Origin: DASWYT01 sp965246875
GTDB lineage: Bacteria > Pseudomonadota > Alphaproteobacteria > Micavibrionales > SZUA-601
Direction of reading: 5' to 3'
DNA: 64,000 nucleotides
Assembly: GCA_965246875.1 (NCBI GenBank)
Contig: CBDFFU010000003.1
Span: forward strand, 372,001-436,000
A program made the translations under genes and the position numbers. Below the pieces are notes generated by a model, which did no database searches, was not told where the DNA came from, and worked only from the letters and a program-made list of their open reading frames with translations. The stretch's first letter is position 1. Each line of letters starts with the position of its first letter. Of the stretch, positions 61,524-64,000 are shown piece after piece.

Positions 61524-61802
61524 TTAAGCCGATTTGGCTTCGCTTGTGCCAGCCGTATCCGCTTTCGGGGCATCGGTTTCAGCTTTACCACCGCTAGCAG
61601 CGCCATAACGGCTCTTGAATTTCGCCAGACGGCCGGTTTCAGAAATTTTAGTAGCCGAACCGGTCCATGCTGGATGGTTGTTGGTGTCGATATCCAGGCG
61701 CAGATCGGTGCTTTTGGAATAGGTCGAGCGGGTTTTCGTGATGGTCCCATCGGTCCAGATCACGTTGATTTCATTATACTTAGGATGAATGTCTTTTTTC
61801 AT
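61524..61802 (-). CDS. rpmE: 50S ribosomal protein L31
   Basis: A 92-residue ribosomal protein: start MKKDIHPKYNEINVIWTDG, then a THPAWTG-like segment (NNHPAWTGS) and GRLAKFKSRYG. The zinc-binding cysteines of C+ L31 are absent, so this is a C-minus form that would remain functional in low zinc. A low-complexity Ala/Lys/Asp tail follows. I start at the ATG at 61802. It is divergent from the ABC exporter and followed by a terminator. Confidence 0.93.
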   Translation of the reverse strand: MKKDIHPKYNEINVIWTDGTITKTRSTYSKSTDLRLDIDTNNHPAWTGSATKISETGRLAKFKSRYGAASGGKAETDAPKADTAGTSEAKSA

Positions 61803-61914
61803 CGTCGACTCCAAATACCGTAAAAATGTCAGATTGTTGCATGGTTATACGGGCTTAACCGGCGAAACGCAAGGATTTCTTGCGCAACCGGCAAAGTCAG
61901 CGCACAATGCCGCC

Positions 61915-63735
61915 ATGCTTCGCGAACGTTCCCCCCTGCAACTCACCCCTCTCGCCCAAAGCCGCTTGGATGGCAAAGACGGGCAAAAACATGCACTTAA
62001 GCCACTCATGGCGTTGTTGCCATTGCTGAAACCCTATGGCTGGAAACTGACGGGCGGCGTGTTGGCCGTCTTTGGAGCAAGTAGTATCGTGCTTATTCTG
62101 GGCCGCGGGTTGCAATGGCTGATTGATCAAGGTCTGGATGCCGACCATCCGCAATTGCTCAATCAGGCTGTCATTGGCCTTGGCGTCTTGGTCGTTTTGC
62201 TGGCACTGGCCAGCTATGTGCGCCTCACGACATTGACGATCCTCAGCGAACAGATCGTTGCTGATTTGCGCCAGACGATCATTCAAAAATTGCTGCACCG
62301 TGAACCCGCCTGGTTTGAAACGCAACGCGCGGGCGATGTCGTCTCCCGCCTGACCAGCGATACGGCGGTTATTCAACTCTTAATCGGTACGGCGTTGCCC
62401 ATATCGCTGCGCAATGCGTTGCTGATGATCGGCGGGCTGGTGCTGATGGCGTTGCATTCCTGGCTGCTCAGCGTTGTGGTGCTGGCGGCACTGCCGTTCA
62501 TTCTCATCGTGTTGAAAAGCATGGCGCCGCGTGTGCGCCGTGAAGCGAAAGCGTGGCAAGAACAAGTCGGCCACTACGGTGCCGTGGCGCAGGAAAGTTT
62601 TTCAGCCGTGCGTGACCTGCAAGCCTTTGCGCGTGAAGCCTGGCAAGCGGATCATGTACAACAAACCAGTCAGGCTGTGGTCAAAGCCGCATGGAACTAT
62701 GTGCGCCGCCGCGCGTTGATGGCCTCCACCATTATGCTGGTTGTGTTCGCCACCATCGCCTTATTATTGTGGCTCGGCGGACATCAGGTTTTGACCGGCA
62801 TGATCAGCGCCGGGCAGCTGTCGGCGTTTGTCTTTTATGCACTGGTTGTAGCCTCTTCGGTTGGCGCATTGAGTGAAACTTACGGTGATCTGCAACGCGC
62901 CTCTGGTGCGATGGAACGCTTGCTGGTGTGGCAGGCCAGCCCATTGGTGATTACATCGCCACAACAGCCATTATCATTGCCTGCGCACGATGCGACATGG
63001 CGGTTTGATCACGTCAATTTTACCTATCCGTCACGGCTTGACCAAAATGTCTTGCATGACATCAATTTATCTATTGCTCCCGGTGAATTTGTGGCGGTGG
63101 TTGGCCCCAGCGGGTCGGGCAAATCCACCTTGCTGCATCTGTTATTGCGCTTTGCCGATCCCATTTCTGGTGCTGTAACCTTAAATGATCAATCGATTTC
63201 TCATTATCAGGTGCAGGATTATCGCCGCCTGATTGGCTATGTGCCACAAGATCCTGTCATTTTAGCTGGCACTGTGCGTGACGCTATTCGTTTCGGCGCA
63301 CCGGATGCCAATGATACCGCTGTGCAAAACGCCGCGATGGCGGCGGCGGCACATGATTTTATCACCGCACTGCCACAACAATACGACACCATTTTGGGTG
63401 AGCGCGGTACACGCTTATCCGGCGGGCAAATTCAACGTCTGGCTCTGGCGCGCGCGTTATTGTTACAGCCAAAATTACTGGTGCTGGACGAAGCCACTGC
63501 ACATCTGGACGCAGCCAGCGAACAGGCCATTCAAAACACCTTATTCACCGAACGCGGTAAGCGAAGCATTCTTCTGATCACCCACCGCCTGGCCACGGTA
63601 CAACACGCCGACCGCATCATTGTGATGGATAAAGGCCACATTATAGCCCAAGGCACACACGATGAATTGTTGCACAGCAGTGATTTGTATAAACGTTTTG
63701 TGACGATGCAGGGATGGGAAAAAATACCCCAATAA
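61915..63735 (+). CDS. ABC exporter, fused membrane and ATPase domains
   Basis: A half-transporter of 606 residues, type IV ABC fold. The membrane domain has six helices (residues about 40-330). The ATPase domain has Walker A GPSGSGKSTL, signature LSGGQIQRLALARAL, Walker B LLVLDEATAHLD and ITHRLAT with the switch His. The ATG at 61915 is chosen; the open frame to 61789 would overlap the divergent rpmE gene. The substrate is unknown; the family includes lipid A, peptide and drug exporters. Confidence 0.9.
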   Translation: MLRERSPLQLTPLAQSRLDGKDGQKHALKPLMALLPLLKPYGWKLTGGVLAVFGASSIVLILGRGLQWLIDQGLDADHPQLLNQAVIGLGVLVVLLALASYVRLTTLTILSEQIVADLRQTIIQKLLHREPAWFETQRAGDVVSRLTSDTAVIQLLIGTALPISLRNALLMIGGLVLMALHSWLLSVVVLAALPFILIVLKSMAPRVRREAKAWQEQVGHYGAVAQESFSAVRDLQAFAREAWQADHVQQTSQAVVKAAWNYVRRRALMASTIMLVVFATIALLLWLGGHQVLTGMISAGQLSAFVFYALVVASSVGALSETYGDLQRASGAMERLLVWQASPLVITSPQQPLSLPAHDATWRFDHVNFTYPSRLDQNVLHDINLSIAPGEFVAVVGPSGSGKSTLLHLLLRFADPISGAVTLNDQSISHYQVQDYRRLIGYVPQDPVILAGTVRDAIRFGAPDANDTAVQNAAMAAAAHDFITALPQQYDTILGERGTRLSGGQIQRLALARALLLQPKLLVLDEATAHLDAASEQAIQNTLFTERGKRSILLITHRLATVQHADRIIVMDKGHIIAQGTHDELLHSSDLYKRFVTMQGWEKIPQ

Positions 63736-63759
63736 AAAATAAATTCTATAATATTCTGG

Positions 63760-63805
63760 TTGACAAGCACCGTATAATTGATTTAATGTATTACTTAAGT
63801 GATAC
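63760..63805 (+). promoter_or_regulatory. Promoter and palindromic operator of the YerC/TrpR-like gene
   Basis: TTGACA at 63760-63765 and TTTAAT at 63782-63787 are 16 bases apart. Directly after the -10 box is an 18-base near-perfect palindrome (GTATTACTTAAGTGATAC, 63788-63805; one mismatched pair). The following gene is a TrpR-family DNA-binding protein, so autoregulation is likely (inference). Confidence 0.55.
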
Positions 63806-63826
63806 ACTAAATCAAACGGAATCATT

Positions 63827-64000
63827 TTGAAATCCTTGGCCAAAGCCATTCTTGCACTGAAAACGGAGACGGAAGTCGAAAACTTCCTGCGTGATCTGTG
63901 TACCCCTGGTGAAATCCGTGATTTCAATGAACGTTGGACAATTGCCCAGCTCTTGGCCAAAGGTGATACCTCTTATCGTCAGATCGCCGACAAAGCGGCT
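63827..64000 (+). CDS. YerC/YecD-type TrpR-family regulator (3' truncated by window)
   Basis: The visible 58 residues begin at a TTG (no ATG is available in frame) and read KSLAKAILALKTETEVENFLRDLCTPGEIRDFNERWTIAQLL..., then GDTSYRQIADKAA, the start of the helix-turn-helix. This matches the TrpR-like YerC/YecD family found in Firmicutes and some alphaproteobacteria. It would bind DNA as a dimer; target genes are unknown. The palindrome 22 bases upstream is a plausible own operator. Confidence 0.85.
   Translation, partial: MKSLAKAILALKTETEVENFLRDLCTPGEIRDFNERWTIAQLLAKGDTSYRQIADKAA

Noticed and set aside
63760..63778. TTGACA and TATAAT read as one promoter
   Set aside because: They are only seven bases apart, too close for a -35/-10 pair; TTTAAT at 63782 gives a workable 16-base spacing.

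Overview
The window looks like the chromosome of a Gram-negative alphaproteobacterium of moderate GC. The evidence is an NDUFA12-type complex I accessory gene followed by a MlaD gene, a DUF2155 gene and aat, an adrenodoxin-type ferredoxin beside a thioredoxin-reductase-like ferredoxin reductase, CpaA/CpaE-type pilus genes, an intracellular PHA depolymerase and a YerC/YecD TrpR-family regulator. Placement near Micavibrionales or Rhodospirillales is inference. I see no transposase, integrase, prophage, CRISPR array, rRNA or tRNA gene, and no gene-free stretch longer than 300 bases.

Region 1-13.4 kb is a mixed housekeeping and accessory stretch: the end of an APH-like kinase, an AT-rich HEPN-like orphan, an O6-alkylguanine methyltransferase, a small outer-membrane-like protein coupled to a queuosine-salvage glycosylase, a HAD phosphatase, a Pit phosphate transporter, a decayed permease fragment next to a frameshifted aspartyl dipeptidase, an ABC exporter, a PAP2 lipoprotein phosphatase, an alcohol dehydrogenase, two SRPBCC proteins and a 408-residue orphan with an HEESH zinc-protease motif.

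Region 13.9-27.6 kb is a surface-polysaccharide cluster. Four genes (WbpA-, WbpB-, WbpE- and WbpD-like) form the route from UDP-GlcNAc to UDP-2,3-diacetamido-2,3-dideoxyglucuronate. WbpG/HisH2/HisF2-like genes predict conversion of an acetamido to an acetamidino group. A second aminotransferase, an epimerase/dehydratase, a hexapeptide acyltransferase, a Wzx-type flippase and two glycosyltransferases complete it. No polymerase, initiating transferase or 2-epimerase is visible, so the locus is incomplete here.

Region 27.6-41.0 kb holds a TMEM175-like channel, an exported superoxide dismutase and a small iron-permease-family protein. It then holds the most striking feature: a two-partner secretion pair. 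TpsB is followed by a 2751-residue TpsA exoprotein built mostly of about 23-residue beta-helix repeats, ending in an isolated cysteine pair, with a SapC-family gene downstream.

Region 41.0-64 kb is mostly core genes: endonuclease V, DUF4142, YceI, CpaA, CpaE, arginase, aat, DUF2155, MlaD, NDUFA12, ferredoxin reductase/ferredoxin/glutamate racemase, SecA, PhaZ, a sugar-phosphate isomerase, MreB, ribosomal L31, an ABC exporter and a TrpR-like regulator. Single orphan genes are scattered between them, often AT-rich, and several are disrupted (in-frame stop, frameshift or missing start). Hairpin terminators mark seven transcript ends across the window.
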